A program made the position numbers and the translations under genes. Positions 63,298-64,000 of a stretch of DNA of 64,000 nucleotides are shown piece by piece; position 1 is the first letter of the stretch, and each line of letters begins with the position of its first letter. Source of the stretch: BPJU01 sp964425225 (GTDB taxonomy: Bacteria; Planctomycetota; Planctomycetia; Pirellulales; Pirellulaceae); assembly GCA_964425225.1 (NCBI GenBank), contig CAYRMD010000003.1, forward strand, positions 46,592 through 110,591. Reading direction: 5' to 3'. Below the pieces are notes generated by a model that worked only from the letters and a program-made list of their open reading frames with translations, did not search any database and was not told the DNA's origin.

Positions 63298-63921
63298 ATG
63301 ATTACGACAAGCAAACGTCACCAGGTGTTTCTCCTGGATGTTGAAAACGGCGCTCTTGAATTACCGAATGACGTTCGAAGTGGTGACCATGTGGTATGCG
63401 TGTACTCACGGCACTATACAAGATTCGTCAATCAAATGCGTGAGCGCGCAGTGCAGGATCGTGTCCATTTCCGAGCGCATACTTTGCTAAATCCAGGAAA
63501 GGATGCTGCGGATCGCGTCTTGTGCTTCTATTTCGGATACTATTCTAGGGCCTATCCGGATTCTCACTTTATAATCGTTTCGTGCGACAAGGGGTTTGAC
63601 GGTTTAATCGACGCAGTCCGAAATGACTGGAATATTAGCTGCGAGCGACGCAATTCGGCGTCAGCCCCTGCGGACCAAATTGTCCGTGAGTTGGCGGACA
63701 CAGTATGGGCTAGGCTAACAAAACGCCGCAAACCAATTACCTATACTGGGCTCTTCACTGCGGTATCCTCAATTTTAGGGCCAGCTAGGGCGGCTCGCTT
63801 TACCGGTCGCATCATCGATTATTTTCAAAAAATGGGGCGCATAACGATTTCGCACGGCGGTAGAGTAACATATCCCTCGTGCGCTGAGAATAAGAGCTAT
63901 GTTGGTGACCTTAGCACGTGA
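63298..63921 (+). CDS. PIN-like domain protein with winged-helix tail (2 of 2)
   Basis: This shorter paralogue (207 residues) has the same order of domains without the Cys motif: FLLDVENG (Asp14, Glu16), GKDAADRVLCFYFGYYSRAYPDSHFIIVSCDKGFDGLI (Asp69 or Asp72, Asp97, Asp101) and a C-terminal winged-helix segment (KRRKPITYTGLFTAVSS ... GRVTYPS). Unlike its neighbour it keeps the full acidic set, so it is the better candidate for an active nuclease. AAAGGA lies upstream of the ATG. The 110-base gap between the two genes shows no other feature. Confidence 0.75.
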   Translation: MITTSKRHQVFLLDVENGALELPNDVRSGDHVVCVYSRHYTRFVNQMRERAVQDRVHFRAHTLLNPGKDAADRVLCFYFGYYSRAYPDSHFIIVSCDKGFDGLIDAVRNDWNISCERRNSASAPADQIVRELADTVWARLTKRRKPITYTGLFTAVSSILGPARAARFTGRIIDYFQKMGRITISHGGRVTYPSCAENKSYVGDLST

Positions 63922-64000
63922 TATAGAGGTGCAGCACGTTCCTTTTGCAAGCCAGTATCGTGCCTTACACACATGCGTAACATACCCACGATCTATTAAG

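Noticed and set aside
1..64000. tRNA or rRNA genes
   Set aside because: I scanned the gaps for T-loop and acceptor signatures and for rRNA-like stretches and saw none; a covariance search would be decisive.

Overview
The window looks like a chromosomal segment of a planctomycete, probably of the Pirellula/Thermogutta kind. The call rests on gene content: planctomycete-type VWA/BatA-like giants next to MoxR and DUF58, a ThiD2-ThiE fusion, a solitary bS18 gene, several small proteins of planctomycete-only appearance, an Mla system with a PEGA lipoprotein next to it, many GTG/TTG starts and long gene-poor gaps. This is inference from family knowledge; no 16S gene or other taxonomic marker is present. 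I found no rRNA, tRNA, CRISPR array or intact insertion sequence.

Layout. 0-3 kb: a secreted HtrA-like protease, then a degenerate paralogue with a PDZ domain inside its protease fold. 2.9-7.6 kb: thiE (minus), a TPR membrane protein and clpC with a clear intrinsic terminator. 7.9-11.3 kb: mlaE-mlaF-mlaD lipid transport operon and a convergent PEGA lipoprotein. 12-16.3 kb: PP2C phosphatase with membrane tail, an LptF/LptG permease and a GGDEF protein. 17.2-24.9 kb: a long minus-strand run (LolD/FtsX-type ABC exporter, PIG-L deacetylase, internally duplicated 10-TM transporter, unknown helical protein, queF, guanine-deaminase-like enzyme). 25.4-28 kb: a prenyltransferase-fold repeat protein, a thioesterase and rpsR. 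28.3-31.1 kb: a decayed region with remnants of a restriction-type helicase and of a VapC toxin with its antitoxin.

31.2-46.5 kb is the most interesting part. Twelve genes on the plus strand look like one metabolic locus: a PaaK/LuxE-like adenylate-forming enzyme, a LuxC-like aldehyde dehydrogenase, an iron alcohol dehydrogenase, a secreted PQQ-like propeller, a HemN-like radical SAM enzyme overlapping a GcvH-like lipoyl carrier, a small membrane HEXXH protein, a two-cluster ferredoxin, a second radical SAM enzyme, a squalene-hopene-cyclase-like class II terpene cyclase, a DUF116-polyprenyl synthase fusion and a chorismate-lyase-like enzyme. Together they could make a polyprenyl chain, cyclise it, supply 4-hydroxybenzoate and reduce an acid to an alcohol, which suggests an undescribed terpenoid or meroterpenoid. 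A lipoate ligase at 53.7 kb could charge the lipoyl carrier.

46.8-61.4 kb: hydrolases, a conserved small protein paired with an SNF2 helicase, lipoate ligase and a four-gene MoxR/DUF58/VWA operon. 62.3-63.9 kb: two tandem PIN-like nuclease genes.

Two families of interspersed intergenic repeats run through the whole window: R1, about 250 bp with a GTGTGTGCGTC head and a hairpin tail, and R2, short CGCAAAG/CTTTGCG arrays often arranged as inverted pairs.
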